From NCBI RefSeq assembly GCF_000519205.1, contig NZ_JAFB01000056.1:299-38512 (forward strand): a stretch of 38,214 nucleotides of DNA, given 5' to 3'. Under the pieces are notes generated by a model, which saw only the letters and a program-made list of their open reading frames with translations, did no database searches and was not told where the DNA came from. The position numbers and the translations under genes were made by a program. This DNA comes from Amycolatopsis taiwanensis DSM 45107 (GTDB lineage Bacteria > Actinomycetota > Actinomycetes > Mycobacteriales > Pseudonocardiaceae). This document shows, piece by piece, positions 14,424-22,379 of this stretch. Numbering within the stretch: the first letter of the stretch is position 1; each line of letters opens with the position of its first letter.

Positions 14424-15368
14424 TCAATGCGCGAAAGGATCGATGCCGGTGAGGTCGACGCTGGCGGTCCACAGCTGAGTTGCCGTCTCGGTGTCAGCCA
14501 GTACTCCCCGCACCGGCTCGAGCCGGGGTTCACCACGAAATCCGAGCATCCGTGGACCCCACAACTGCCCGCCCCGGACGACTGGATCGAGGACCGCCCG
14601 GACCGCGGGCCATGCGGCGGCGTGCTTGCCCTGCAGGAGGACGCCGGCGGGCAGGCCGCGCAGGCGTTGGCCCGTGGTCCGGACGTGGACGGGCGGACGG
14701 GACGGAGTGAGCGGGTCCAGCGCGCCACCCGGATGGTTCACCACGCTCACGGTCGTGTATCCCGCGGCCCGCAGGCGACGGTCGAGTTCGAACCCGAACA
14801 GCATTTGGGCCAGCTTTGACCGGGCGTAGGCGTCCTTCGGCCGGTATCCGCGGGTGACTTGGAGGTCAGAAAGGTCCAGCCGCGCCGATTTCGCTACGAA
14901 GCTGCCGGTGGTGACGACGCGACCGGCTGGGGCCGCCGACAGCAGCGGGGCCAGCCATCCGGTCAACGCGAAGTGCCCCAGGTGGTTGGTGGCGAACATC
15001 AACTCGTAACCGTCCCGGGTTTCGCACCGTCGCGGATGGTCGAGCAGCACACCGGCGTTGCACACGACCGCATCGAGGCGATCCAACCCCAGCGCGTCCA
15101 CCGAGGGTTTGAGCGTGGCCAGGTCGGCCAGGTCCAGGGCCAGGTGACGCACCCTCGCCTCGGAGACGCGGGACCGGATCGCCGTCATGGCGGCAGTGGC
15201 CTTCGCAGCGTCGCGACTGCCCAGGACGACGGTGGCTCCGGTGCCGGCGAGTTGTTCGGCGACGAAGTAGCCGATACCCGCGTTTCCGCCGGTGACCAGG
15301 AAGTTCTTGCCCTCGGCCGAGGGAGGTCGATGGACGTCCCAGTGCTGCGCGGCGGTGAGAAACGGCAT
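14424..15368 (-). CDS. Short-chain dehydrogenase/reductase
   Basis: The 314-residue protein has the classical SDR Rossmann fold: TGGNAGIG (26-33), the Asp after the second strand (LALDLADL), NAG in VVCNAGVL, the catalytic Ser in TTGSFVAK and Y-x-x-x-K in AYARSK. Length and the EXXGL-like long substrate lobe place it near the retinol-dehydrogenase/WWOX-like oxidoreductases of actinobacteria. Substrate unknown. ATG at 15368 is preceded by GGGAG at six bases and is well supported. The frame remains open beyond it, but only antisense to the TetR gene. The start codon shares the palindrome CATG with the start of the divergent regulator. Confidence 0.88.
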   Translation of the reverse strand: MPFLTAAQHWDVHRPPSAEGKNFLVTGGNAGIGYFVAEQLAGTGATVVLGSRDAAKATAAMTAIRSRVSEARVRHLALDLADLATLKPSVDALGLDRLDAVVCNAGVLLDHPRRCETRDGYELMFATNHLGHFALTGWLAPLLSAAPAGRVVTTGSFVAKSARLDLSDLQVTRGYRPKDAYARSKLAQMLFGFELDRRLRAAGYTTVSVVNHPGGALDPLTPSRPPVHVRTTGQRLRGLPAGVLLQGKHAAAWPAVRAVLDPVVRGGQLWGPRMLGFRGEPRLEPVRGVLADTETATQLWTASVDLTGIDPFAH

Positions 15369-16593
15369 GTCGGCTCCCGTGAGTCGGCGGTCGGTCGGAC
15401 AGGAGCGCGCGGCTCCCAGCCATGAGCGGAAGAAGGCCGCCACGCGCCAAGGCCTCGCTGCCGCGGCCCAGCGGCTGTTCCTGGAGCGGGGGTTCGACAA
15501 GGTCACCGTCGCTGAGATCGCCGAGGCCTCGGACACTGCGGTCTCCACGTTGTTCGCACACTTCCCTGGTGGGAAGGAGGCGCTGGTCCTCGGTAACAGC
15601 GACGAACGTGAGCAGGCTCTGACGGCCGCGGTGCGACAACGCCCGGCAGATGTCTCCGTGCTGCAGGCCCTGCGGGACTTCCTCGCCACACGAGGCCCGT
15701 TCGACCCCGACCCCGAGCCGGAGGCGCGTCGGATCGCCGCACTCGTGATCGCCACACCGGCTTTACGAGCCCATGCCAGGGCACTGTGGACCAGCTGCGA
15801 AGTCGCGCTGACCCGGGTCATCGCCGAGCAGACCGGCCGGGACGCCGACGACTTGTCCCTGCGCCTACTCGCCCGCTACGTCCTGGAAATCCCCGATCTC
15901 GCCGGAACGGAACCGGACCCGACCGCCGCCCTGGACACCGCTTTCGCCCACCTCCAGCGCGGCTGGCCAGCCTGTAACTCAATGATCTTGGTCGGGGCCG
16001 GCCACGATGAGTGTCGCCGGCCACGCCCGTCACTTCGGGTCGAGCACGAACACCGGGATCTGCCGGTCGGTCTTCTTCTGGTACTCGGCATAGGAGGGGT
16101 AGGCCGCGACCGCCCGCTCCCACCACTCGGCCCGCTCCGCGCCCTCGACCTCACGCGCGACGTAGACCTTGGTCACGGTCCCGTCCTGCAGCGGGAACTC
16201 GGGGTGCGCCTTGATGTTGTAATACCAGTTCGGGTGCTCAGGGGCACCGCCCTTGGACGCCACAACGGCGTAGCTGCCGGCATGTTCCACCCTCATCACC
16301 GGGGTGTAGCGCAACGTGCCGGTCTTCGCGCCGCGCAACGTCAACAGCACGACCGGCGACCCGAGCACCTCGACGCCCTCGGTGGTCCCGGTCTCCAGGA
16401 TCTTCTTCGTCTGGCCCTGCACCCATTCCGAGGGGCTGAGCTCCACAGTCTCGTCTGTCACGCCCAGGATCAACACCGCGAGGCCCACGCTCATTCCATC
16501 GCACAGCCTGTGGCGGCGGCCAGTTCCGTCAGCCGGCGTTCGAGGAAGCGCCGTTCAGCGCCGTCGTCGGTGAGTTGTCTGGCACGTCGGTAG
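15367..16593 (+). CDS. TetR-family regulator whose frame lacks the expected stop
   Basis: Residues from about 20 to 205 are a TetR/AcrR regulator: RKKAATRQGLAAAAQRLFLE, then GFDKVTVAEIAEASDTAVST and LFAHFPGGKEAL form the DNA-binding domain, and a helical ligand domain ends around LDTAFAHLQRGWPA near 15970. Such proteins end there at about 190-200 residues. Here no stop occurs; a TAA at 15975-15977 is out of frame, and the frame continues 200 codons antisense to the deazaflavin reductase gene. A frameshift, or a real read-on fusion, are the options. The start is also unsure: ATG 15367, GTG 15379, or ATG 15422 in another frame with a GGACAGGAG site upstream. It is divergent from the SDR, its probable target. 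Confidence 0.6.
   Translation: MSAPVSRRSVGQERAAPSHERKKAATRQGLAAAAQRLFLERGFDKVTVAEIAEASDTAVSTLFAHFPGGKEALVLGNSDEREQALTAAVRQRPADVSVLQALRDFLATRGPFDPDPEPEARRIAALVIATPALRAHARALWTSCEVALTRVIAEQTGRDADDLSLRLLARYVLEIPDLAGTEPDPTAALDTAFAHLQRGWPACNSMILVGAGHDECRRPRPSLRVEHEHRDLPVGLLLVLGIGGVGRDRPLPPLGPLRALDLTRDVDLGHGPVLQRELGVRLDVVIPVRVLRGTALGRHNGVAAGMFHPHHRGVAQRAGLRAAQRQQHDRRPEHLDALGGPGLQDLLRLALHPFRGAELHSLVCHAQDQHREAHAHSIAQPVAAASSVSRRSRKRRSAPSSVSCLARR
16030..16494 (-). CDS. Deazaflavin (F420)-dependent nitroreductase-like protein
   Basis: The 154-residue protein belongs to the Ddn/DUF385 family that binds coenzyme F420 or heme-like ligands in a split barrel. Recognisable blocks are VVLLTLRGAKTGTLRYTPVM, then VASKGGAPEHPNWYYNIKAH, and AYPSYAEYQKKTDRQIPVFV at the end. 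Family members reduce enones or nitro compounds with F420H2. ATG at 16494 overlaps the ECF sigma stop in ATGA, so coupling favours this start over GTG 16461, which would give a more typical N-terminus. It is last in a four-gene minus-strand operon. The frame of the TetR gene on the opposite strand runs through it. Confidence 0.85.
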   Translation of the reverse strand: MSVGLAVLILGVTDETVELSPSEWVQGQTKKILETGTTEGVEVLGSPVVLLTLRGAKTGTLRYTPVMRVEHAGSYAVVASKGGAPEHPNWYYNIKAHPEFPLQDGTVTKVYVAREVEGAERAEWWERAVAAYPSYAEYQKKTDRQIPVFVLDPK

Positions 16594-17684
16594 GCGTCAC
16601 GTGCCTCGTCGGTGCGTCCGAGTCGTCGCAAGAGTTCGGCCTTGGTCGAGTGCAGGTAGCGGAAGTCGTCGAGGCCGAGTTGGTCGACGATGCGCAGGCC
16701 GGCCTCGGGGCCTTCGGTCTCGGCGATGGCGATGGCGCGGTTGAGCTCCACGACGGGCGAGCCGGTCAGGCGGGCGAGCTGGCCGTACAGGGCCGCGATC
16801 TGCGCCCAGTCGCACGGCACCTCGACGTGCAACGAGGCGATGGCGGCCTGCAGAACATACGGTCCGCGGCCGCGCAGGGCGAGCGCCCGGTCCAGCTCGG
16901 CGCGTCCAGCGGCGATCTGCTCGGTGTTCCACCGTGACCGGTCCTGATCGCCGAGCAGCACGAGCTCGCCGTCACTGAACCGCGTCTCGCGACGAGAATC
17001 GTGCAAGAGCATCATTGCCAGCAGCCCATGCACCTCGGGGTCGTCCGGAAGCAGTTCGGCGAGCGCGCGTCCCAACCAGATTGCCTCCGCCGCGAGTTCG
17101 TCGCGGCCACCGTAGCCTTCGTTGAAGATCAGGTACACGACGGCGAGAACGGCGTCGAGACGCTCGCGGAGCAGGTGGGCGGGTGGCACGCGAAACGGGA
17201 TCCCCGCTGCTTTGATCTTGCGTTTGGCCCGCACCAGCCGCTGCGCCATCGTGCGCTCCGGGACCAGGAAGGCGCGGGCGATCTCGTCGGTGGTGAGCCC
17301 GCCGAGGGTGCGCAGAGTGAGCGCGACCTGCGCCTCGATTGCGAGCGCCGGGTGACAGCAGGTGAAGATGAGTTCCAGGCGCTCGTCGGGAAACGTCGTC
17401 GTGTTCATCGGCACCTCCGCACGATTGCCGGCGACGAGCAGGCCGAACTTGGTCGCGAGGACCCGGTCGCGGCGGATCTGGTCCGTCGCCCGGTTCCGAG
17501 CCGTGGTGATCAACCAGGCGCGCGGGTTGCTGGGGACGCCGTCGCGTGGCCATCGGTCGGCGGCCATCGCGAACGCCTCCTGCGCGGCTTCCTCGGCGAG
17601 GTCGAAGTCGCCGAGGAAGCCGATCAGGGTGGCCAGGACGCGGCCCCATTCCTCGCGGAAGACCTGGCCGAGCGTCGTTACCAA
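16491..17684 (-). CDS. ECF42-type RNA polymerase sigma factor with TPR-like C-terminus
   Basis: The 397-residue protein has sigma region 2 (AEEAAQEAFAMAADRWP, with NPRAWLITTARNRATDQIRR) and region 4 (LGGLTTDEIARAFLVPERTM, AQRLVRAKRKIK), then about 220 extra residues of helical repeats ending in RRLGRTDEARDAYRRARQLT. This long extension defines ECF42, a group in which the C-terminus rather than an anti-sigma factor is thought to control activity. Start is TTG at 17684, seven bases inside the DGPF gene, with GGAGG just upstream; this is a less common start codon and coupling to DGPF explains it. ECF42 genes are known to lie beside DGPF genes, as here. Confidence 0.92.
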   Translation of the reverse strand: MVTTLGQVFREEWGRVLATLIGFLGDFDLAEEAAQEAFAMAADRWPRDGVPSNPRAWLITTARNRATDQIRRDRVLATKFGLLVAGNRAEVPMNTTTFPDERLELIFTCCHPALAIEAQVALTLRTLGGLTTDEIARAFLVPERTMAQRLVRAKRKIKAAGIPFRVPPAHLLRERLDAVLAVVYLIFNEGYGGRDELAAEAIWLGRALAELLPDDPEVHGLLAMMLLHDSRRETRFSDGELVLLGDQDRSRWNTEQIAAGRAELDRALALRGRGPYVLQAAIASLHVEVPCDWAQIAALYGQLARLTGSPVVELNRAIAIAETEGPEAGLRIVDQLGLDDFRYLHSTKAELLRRLGRTDEARDAYRRARQLTDDGAERRFLERRLTELAAATGCAME

Positions 17685-18025
17685 TACACCTCCGAGGGGC
17701 GGATCTCGACGGCGCCACCGTAGCGTGCCGCCGGGACGCGGGCAGCCACCTCGATGGCCGCGTCGAGGTCGTCGGCTTCCAGGATGAACAAGCTACCCAC
17801 GGACTCCTTCATCCCGACGAACGGGCCATCCGTGGTCAGGGTCTTGCCGCCCTCGACGCGGACCGTTGTCGCGTTCTCGGGCAGGCCCATCGGCGGCACG
17901 GGAGTGACGCCCGGCGTCTGGTGGATCCCCTGGTAGTCGGCGTGGACCTGTTTCTGCTCCTCCTCGGACAGCGTGGCCTGCCGCTCAAGCGCGTCGCCTT
18001 GATAGACGAGCATGACGTACTTCAT
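17678..18025 (-). CDS. DGPF (YCII-related) domain protein
   Basis: The 115-residue protein shows the family motif DGPFVGMKE (about 66-74), followed by the ferredoxin-like strand LFILEADDLDAAIEVAARVP. It starts MKYVMLVYQGD with a GGAGGAA ribosome-binding site. YCII-like proteins form dimeric alpha/beta barrels. In ECF42 loci the DGPF gene is the regular partner and often a target of the sigma factor; its biochemical role is not settled. Its end overlaps the sigma factor start by seven bases. Confidence 0.92.
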   Translation of the reverse strand: MKYVMLVYQGDALERQATLSEEEQKQVHADYQGIHQTPGVTPVPPMGLPENATTVRVEGGKTLTTDGPFVGMKESVGSLFILEADDLDAAIEVAARVPAARYGGAVEIRPSEVYW

Positions 18026-18091
18026 CGCTTCCTCCTCGTTGCTACCAGATGATCGCGCAGTCCCTGATGCCGTGTGACGGGCGGCGCGGCA

Positions 18092-18451
18092 TCAGGCCAG
18101 GGATTCGAGATATTTCTGGGTTTCCGCCTTCTTGAAGTACTGCGCCCAGCCCGCCGGCTGCGCGCCGAACTGTGGTTCGCGGGCGGTGCGGTCGGCACCG
18201 TGCTCGACCAGCAGGTGCGCGACCGACAGCTCACCCGCTGCCGCCGCATAATGCAAAGGGGTGGCGCCGGCGGAGCTGACGCCGTTGACCTCGAAACCAA
18301 GGTTGACCAGCAGCCGGACGGCTGACCAGTTGCGCGCCTCGGCCATCCGCGTAACCAGGCCCGCGTGCTTGTCGCGCAGCCCGGGATCGGCGGCCAGCAT
18401 CGACTGGATCGTCGTTTCGTCCGCGGCCTCGACAGCTTGTACGAACTCCAT
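18092..18451 (-). CDS. Ankyrin-repeat protein
   Basis: The 119-residue soluble protein contains two to three ankyrin repeats: RNWSAVRLLVNLGFEVNGVS, then the canonical AGATPLHYAAAAGELSVAHL LVEHGADRTARE unit. Ankyrin repeats mediate protein binding. The start at 18451 has a CCAGGAG ribosome-binding site at good spacing. It is 66 bp upstream of the DGPF gene in the same direction, so it probably heads the ankyrin-DGPF-ECF42-deazaflavin reductase operon. The function in that operon is unknown. Confidence 0.85.
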   Translation of the reverse strand: MEFVQAVEAADETTIQSMLAADPGLRDKHAGLVTRMAEARNWSAVRLLVNLGFEVNGVSSAGATPLHYAAAAGELSVAHLLVEHGADRTAREPQFGAQPAGWAQYFKKAETQKYLESLA

Positions 18452-18763
18452 TGTGCACTCCTGGAGGTGATTGGGCGCTCATACCCATGAGCTACGTGTG
18501 AGCCCCGAACCGGTAGCACCAGGCCCCGGCGGGTCACGCAGTAAGACGAACGACAAGCCAGGAAATCGACAGCTCGGCACCGGAAATCTTGACCTCCCCC
18601 GAGGCGCGCGCCCGAACACCCGATGCGGACGAGCCAGACCGCCTGGCCGAGCGCCACCACGTGCAGGTTTGCCGTGATGCCGATGGCGACGAGATCGCGC
18701 CGAGTCCGCGGCCTAGGAGCTTGAGGGTGCCCGCACAGGTGGGAGACCACAACCTCGGCAACT
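18452..18763. other. Stretch with no supported gene
   Basis: About 310 bp. One minus-strand frame contains a membrane-helix-like string (LVAIGITANLHVVALGQAVW around 18640-18720), but it has no start context and the continuation is in another frame, so a decayed small membrane protein is possible. Nothing else is recognised. The promoter of the ankyrin operon must lie in the part next to 18452. Confidence 0.35.
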
Positions 18764-18805
18764 GCTACGCGAACCAGATGGCACGGGCTCCATGGTTCGC
18801 GTAGC
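18764..18805 (-). terminator. 13-bp perfect stem after the type-VII-like gene
   Basis: GCTACGCGAACCA (18764-18776) and TGGTTCGCGTAGC (18793-18805) are perfect reverse complements with a 16-base loop. The hairpin begins 31 bp past the stop of the minus-strand gene at 18837 and fits a terminator without a U tract. Confidence 0.6.
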
Positions 18806-18836
18806 TGGTCCTCCTGCCGCGACCTCGAATCAGATG

Positions 18837-20429
18837 CTATTTGAACATTTTGTCAAGTTCCTGAGAAGCCTTTTCCATGGCCTCTTTGGCCGAAGCGTCC
18901 TGTCGCTCGAGGTAGTTCGCGGCGGAAATCAAATATTCTCCCACCTCTACCACTTGCGTCGCGGTCGTATCGAGGATACGTACCAGATGATCGCGAACCG
19001 GGCTCCAATTTTCCCACGGACCGGTCAGGCCGATACCGATCGCGACACCACCAGGAAGTTCCGGGCGCTCCCACGCCGAACTCGTCGAGAAGGTGTCTTG
19101 CACTCCCCGGGAGACGCCTTGAAGTTCTTGCCCGAGTTCATCGGCAAATGTTTTCCCCGCATCGCGAAGGCGCTCGAATTCGACGCTGATATCCACGTCT
19201 TGCTTGGTATTCGGCGCCGTGTCTTCCTGAACATCGCTCACCTCCATGGTGAAGCAGGTTTTGTAGGTCTTGGCTGCCACGTCATATACCGCTTGATCGT
19301 TGTCCAGGTGCGACCGGGCTACCCCCAGCATGTCGATGCTGTCGGCCTCGTCAATCTCGATCTGAGGCTCGAGACCGCTGGTTCGATCACTGTTGAGTGC
19401 CGATTCGGTTGACCGGAGAATTTCCTCCGCCGACCCACCTTGGATCGCCACCTCGAGGTCGAGCACATCCTTGCCACCGTTCTTGATCTCCTCCAGGATG
19501 GCATCCGCACTCGCAAGAATGATTCCGGTAGCGGCCAGTCCGATGGAGGCAGGTGTTGGCATGGCAATCAACCCCATTGCGCCTACGACCCAGCCGGCAC
19601 TCTTGATGATGGCCTGGACGTCGATCCTACCCGCATCGCGAGACATCTTCTTCGTGGCGTACCAGCCTATTTCCATGACGCTGAGCCGCGCGTTTTGCCA
19701 CATTTTTCCCATGCCGTCGAGCTGGGCGGCCAATAATTCGCCAAGCACGAACAGGTTCAGGAAGGTTCCCTGCAACGGAATGACGAACCGGTCGATGGGG
19801 CCGTTGATTTGTGGTGCCCACATTCTTTCGGGCGGCGTGGTACCTTGCGCTCCCGGATCGTGCTCGACAAGGCCAAGACTACGACATGCCGCATAGTAGG
19901 GCTCACCCGGAACGCTCATGGTCTCGAGCGGCTTGATCGCGTCCCGGAGACGACTGGCGGCTTCCCAGAAGTTTTTCTCATACGGCATGTGGTCGACCTG
20001 GTCCCAGCCGGTGAAAACCTCGTCCACCCGGTTCACCCATTTTCGGTAGAGCCCCTGGACCTCAAATGTCCCAGAATTCGGTGGATCCGCCCAGACATCG
20101 AACGTCTCGGACGTGCGATTACCTTGGTAATCTTCCACGTATGCCGTTCTGTCCGTTATCTCGTTTCGCTTTTGTGAAACCGGGGGCAGACGATGATGCG
20201 TCATCCACGTCGGTGGCTCGTACCCAGGTTCCTGCTCCCGGTCATGCAATATCGCGTCGTGATCGAACGAGATGCGATATCCCTCGTCCGGACTTCCGGC
20301 GAAACAACGCATCGCGCCTTCACCGCGTACGCTGTCCCAGACATCTCTGTCTATTGTCGCGCGAACCAGCCCCCATTTCATTGCCTCGATACCGTCTCGC
20401 GTGTAGGACTCTCGACGATCATTGGCCAT
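18837..20429 (-). CDS. Large type-VII-secretion-like protein of unknown function
   Basis: The 530-residue protein matches no named enzyme that I can see. Residues 1-260 are soluble and aromatic-rich; 273-313 form a Gly/Ala-rich hydrophobic stretch (SAGWVVGAMGLIAMP and GLAATGIILASADAI) that could insert into a membrane; 315-420 are acidic; and the last 45 residues (LVRILDTTATQVVEVGEYLI and following) form an amphipathic helix of the kind found in WXG100-like secreted proteins. No N-terminal signal peptide is visible. I infer an ESX/type VII substrate or an associated toxin-like protein. Its composition is less GC-rich than its neighbours, and no T7SS gene is nearby, which together suggest transfer. 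ATG 20429 has a GGGGGA site upstream. Confidence 0.7.
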   Translation of the reverse strand: MANDRRESYTRDGIEAMKWGLVRATIDRDVWDSVRGEGAMRCFAGSPDEGYRISFDHDAILHDREQEPGYEPPTWMTHHRLPPVSQKRNEITDRTAYVEDYQGNRTSETFDVWADPPNSGTFEVQGLYRKWVNRVDEVFTGWDQVDHMPYEKNFWEAASRLRDAIKPLETMSVPGEPYYAACRSLGLVEHDPGAQGTTPPERMWAPQINGPIDRFVIPLQGTFLNLFVLGELLAAQLDGMGKMWQNARLSVMEIGWYATKKMSRDAGRIDVQAIIKSAGWVVGAMGLIAMPTPASIGLAATGIILASADAILEEIKNGGKDVLDLEVAIQGGSAEEILRSTESALNSDRTSGLEPQIEIDEADSIDMLGVARSHLDNDQAVYDVAAKTYKTCFTMEVSDVQEDTAPNTKQDVDISVEFERLRDAGKTFADELGQELQGVSRGVQDTFSTSSAWERPELPGGVAIGIGLTGPWENWSPVRDHLVRILDTTATQVVEVGEYLISAANYLERQDASAKEAMEKASQELDKMFK

Positions 20430-20716
20430 GGTTGCGTTATCCCCCTCGCGACCGCGTTGTCGAAGATCATTCTAAGTTTGCCAACGTGGCATGGGGGAAT
20501 ATACAACGAAACGGAGCTTATTGACAGTCTCAGCCGCCGGTCTGCGACCTCGGCCGTGGACGCGTTGCCGCCGCCCACCGGATCCGCGGCCGCTACCCCG
20601 CACCGCGCATGGGCCCATGGTCGACGGCGCCGTAGTCGAGCATCCGCTTGTCCCAAGGCACATCGAGGAAGTCGAGAGCTCGCGGGTGACCCGGAACGGT
20701 GACTCATCGGCCTGGA
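20430..20716. other. Intergenic stretch upstream of the type-VII-like gene
   Basis: The part next to 20430 is AT-richer (around 20465-20525) and probably holds the promoter for the minus-strand gene. I see no supported gene or RNA in the remaining GC-rich part, which is also the 3-prime flank of the methyltransferase pair. Confidence 0.35.
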
Positions 20717-21496
20717 CTAGCGGGCCCGGCGGCTGGCCTTGTCGATGACGAGGCAGTGGAACCGTTCCGGTGGCACCGGGTCGAGGACCTTGCCCTGGGG
20801 AAAGAGCTTTTGCATGTACGCCGGTGTACAGAAGGTGATGTAAAAGCGGTTCGGTTTGTCGGCGGACACGCCGTCCTCGTCGGGATCCAAGATCAACTCG
20901 TCGTCGTTGACGACGGTGGTCCAGGTCAGCTCGGTCTGCTCAGCCCGCGCGAGCAGACCGGCCACATCCATATCGGGCTTGGTCGCCCGGCGGGCCTCCA
21001 GCCGCCACTGCAGGTTCGACCTGCCTGGCGACTCATTTTCCCGGGCCCATCCCGGCGGTGGGGTGAACGTTGGGTCGATGAAGGAGAATGCGGCCTTTCC
21101 GTCGTCGGTCAGGAAGCCGAGGAGCTGTTCGGCGAACTCCAGCGTCTCCACCTTGCTCACGTGCGTGAAGATCGACCAGCCGACGATGAAGTCGAACTTT
21201 CCGAGGTCGGGGATGGGCAGCCCGGGTGTACCCGTCGAGTTGTACTCGAAGTTGTACCGGTCGTAGAAGACGAAGTTCGCCCTCGGGTGCCGCCGTTTGC
21301 CTTCGGTGACGGAGTCGCGAGAAACATCGATCGACCAGTACTTCTCGTGTTCGATCGTGCAGTTCGGGTCGAGCAGGATGTTCCCCACGTTCCCCCCGAA
21401 GTCGAGTACCCGCTTACCGGCCCAATCCGGATGCCCCAACTGACGGTCGAAATAGGCGAACTGGCCCATGCGCGACGAGATCCAGGTAGTGGTCAA
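20717..21496 (-). CDS. Class I SAM-dependent methyltransferase, paralog A
   Basis: The 259-residue protein has the SAM-binding motif VLDFGGNVGN (about 30-39), the acidic ribose-binding residue in YWSIDVSRDSV and motif II in LGKFDFIVGWSIFTHV. It is a small-molecule type methyltransferase; the acceptor is unknown. The start is taken as TTG 21496, behind GGAGGAGG, because the resulting N-terminus (TTTWISSRMGQFAYF) lines up with that of its neighbour. A longer form from TTG 21511 would place the start inside its own ribosome-binding site. It is 28 bp downstream of paralog B in the same transcript, and the two share most of their sequence, so they arose by tandem duplication. Confidence 0.88.
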   Translation of the reverse strand: MTTTWISSRMGQFAYFDRQLGHPDWAGKRVLDFGGNVGNILLDPNCTIEHEKYWSIDVSRDSVTEGKRRHPRANFVFYDRYNFEYNSTGTPGLPIPDLGKFDFIVGWSIFTHVSKVETLEFAEQLLGFLTDDGKAAFSFIDPTFTPPPGWARENESPGRSNLQWRLEARRATKPDMDVAGLLARAEQTELTWTTVVNDDELILDPDEDGVSADKPNRFYITFCTPAYMQKLFPQGKVLDPVPPERFHCLVIDKASRRAR

Positions 21497-21524
21497 CGTT
21501 ACCTCCTCCAACCGGTCGCTGCTG

Positions 21525-22307
21525 CTAACCTCGGCGGCCGGCCTTGTCGATGACCAGGCAGTGCATCCGTACGGGTGCGACTGGGTCGACGATCTGCCCG
21601 TTCGGGAACAACTGCCGCATGTACGCCGGTGTGCAGAACGTGTCGCAATGGCGGTTGGGCCGGTCGTCGGTCAGGCCCCCGGCAGCGCCGAAGAACAGTT
21701 CGCCGTTGGTCAGCGTGACCCAGGTCAGCTCGGTTTGTTCGGCCGCCCGCGCGATCAGCGCCGGCACATCGGTGTCCGGGAATTCTTCCTGGTGTCGCCG
21801 CAGCCGCCACTGAAGGTTGGACATCCTGGTGGGGGCGTACTTGTTGGCGAAGGCGTCGGCGTTATCCAGCGGAGGCTGCCACAGCGGGTCCATGAAGGAG
21901 AATGCGGCCTTTCCGTCGTCGGTCAGGAAGTCGAGGAGCTGTTCGGCGAACTCCAGCATCTCCGCCTGGGGGACGTGAGTGAAGACGGAGTGTCCCACAA
22001 TGAAATCGAACTTCCCGAGGTCGGGAATGGGCAGTTTGGGTGTCCCCGTCGGATTGAACTCGAAGTTGTACCGGTCGTAGAAGACGAAGTTCGCTCTCGG
22101 GTGCCGCCGTTTGCCTTCGGTGATGGAATCGCGGGAGACGTCGATCGACCAGTACTTTCCGTGTTCGATCGTGCAGTTCGGGTCGAGCAGGATGTTCCCC
22201 ACGTTCCCCCCGAAGTCGAGTACCCGCCTACCGGCCCAATCCGGATGCCCCAACTGGCGGTCGAAATACGCGAACTGGCCGTAGGCCCCCGAGATATGCG
22301 TTGACAT
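21525..22307 (-). CDS. Class I SAM-dependent methyltransferase, paralog B
   Basis: The 260-residue protein is the duplicate of the gene downstream, with identical stretches such as QFAYFDRQLGHPDWAG and VLDFGGNVGNILLDPNCTIE. The SAM site motif I is at about 29-38. The paralogs diverge most at about 140-215, where the acceptor pocket is expected, so they probably act on different substrates or positions. ATG 22307 is preceded by AAGGAG at eight bases. The pair is orphan: no polyketide or peptide synthetase lies in the window, although such methyltransferases are usual in natural-product clusters. Confidence 0.9.
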   Translation of the reverse strand: MSTHISGAYGQFAYFDRQLGHPDWAGRRVLDFGGNVGNILLDPNCTIEHGKYWSIDVSRDSITEGKRRHPRANFVFYDRYNFEFNPTGTPKLPIPDLGKFDFIVGHSVFTHVPQAEMLEFAEQLLDFLTDDGKAAFSFMDPLWQPPLDNADAFANKYAPTRMSNLQWRLRRHQEEFPDTDVPALIARAAEQTELTWVTLTNGELFFGAAGGLTDDRPNRHCDTFCTPAYMRQLFPNGQIVDPVAPVRMHCLVIDKAGRRG

Positions 22308-22379
22308 GACGTACTTCTCCTTGCGCCGAGTTTTCTCCCGCTACTCAAACAGCAACGCCGGCACGCAGCCGTTGCCCGC

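Noticed and set aside
18534..18750. Membrane-protein-like frames between the ankyrin gene and the hairpin at 18764
   Set aside because: The helix-like string is short, its continuation lies in a different frame and there is no start context, so it is at most a remnant.
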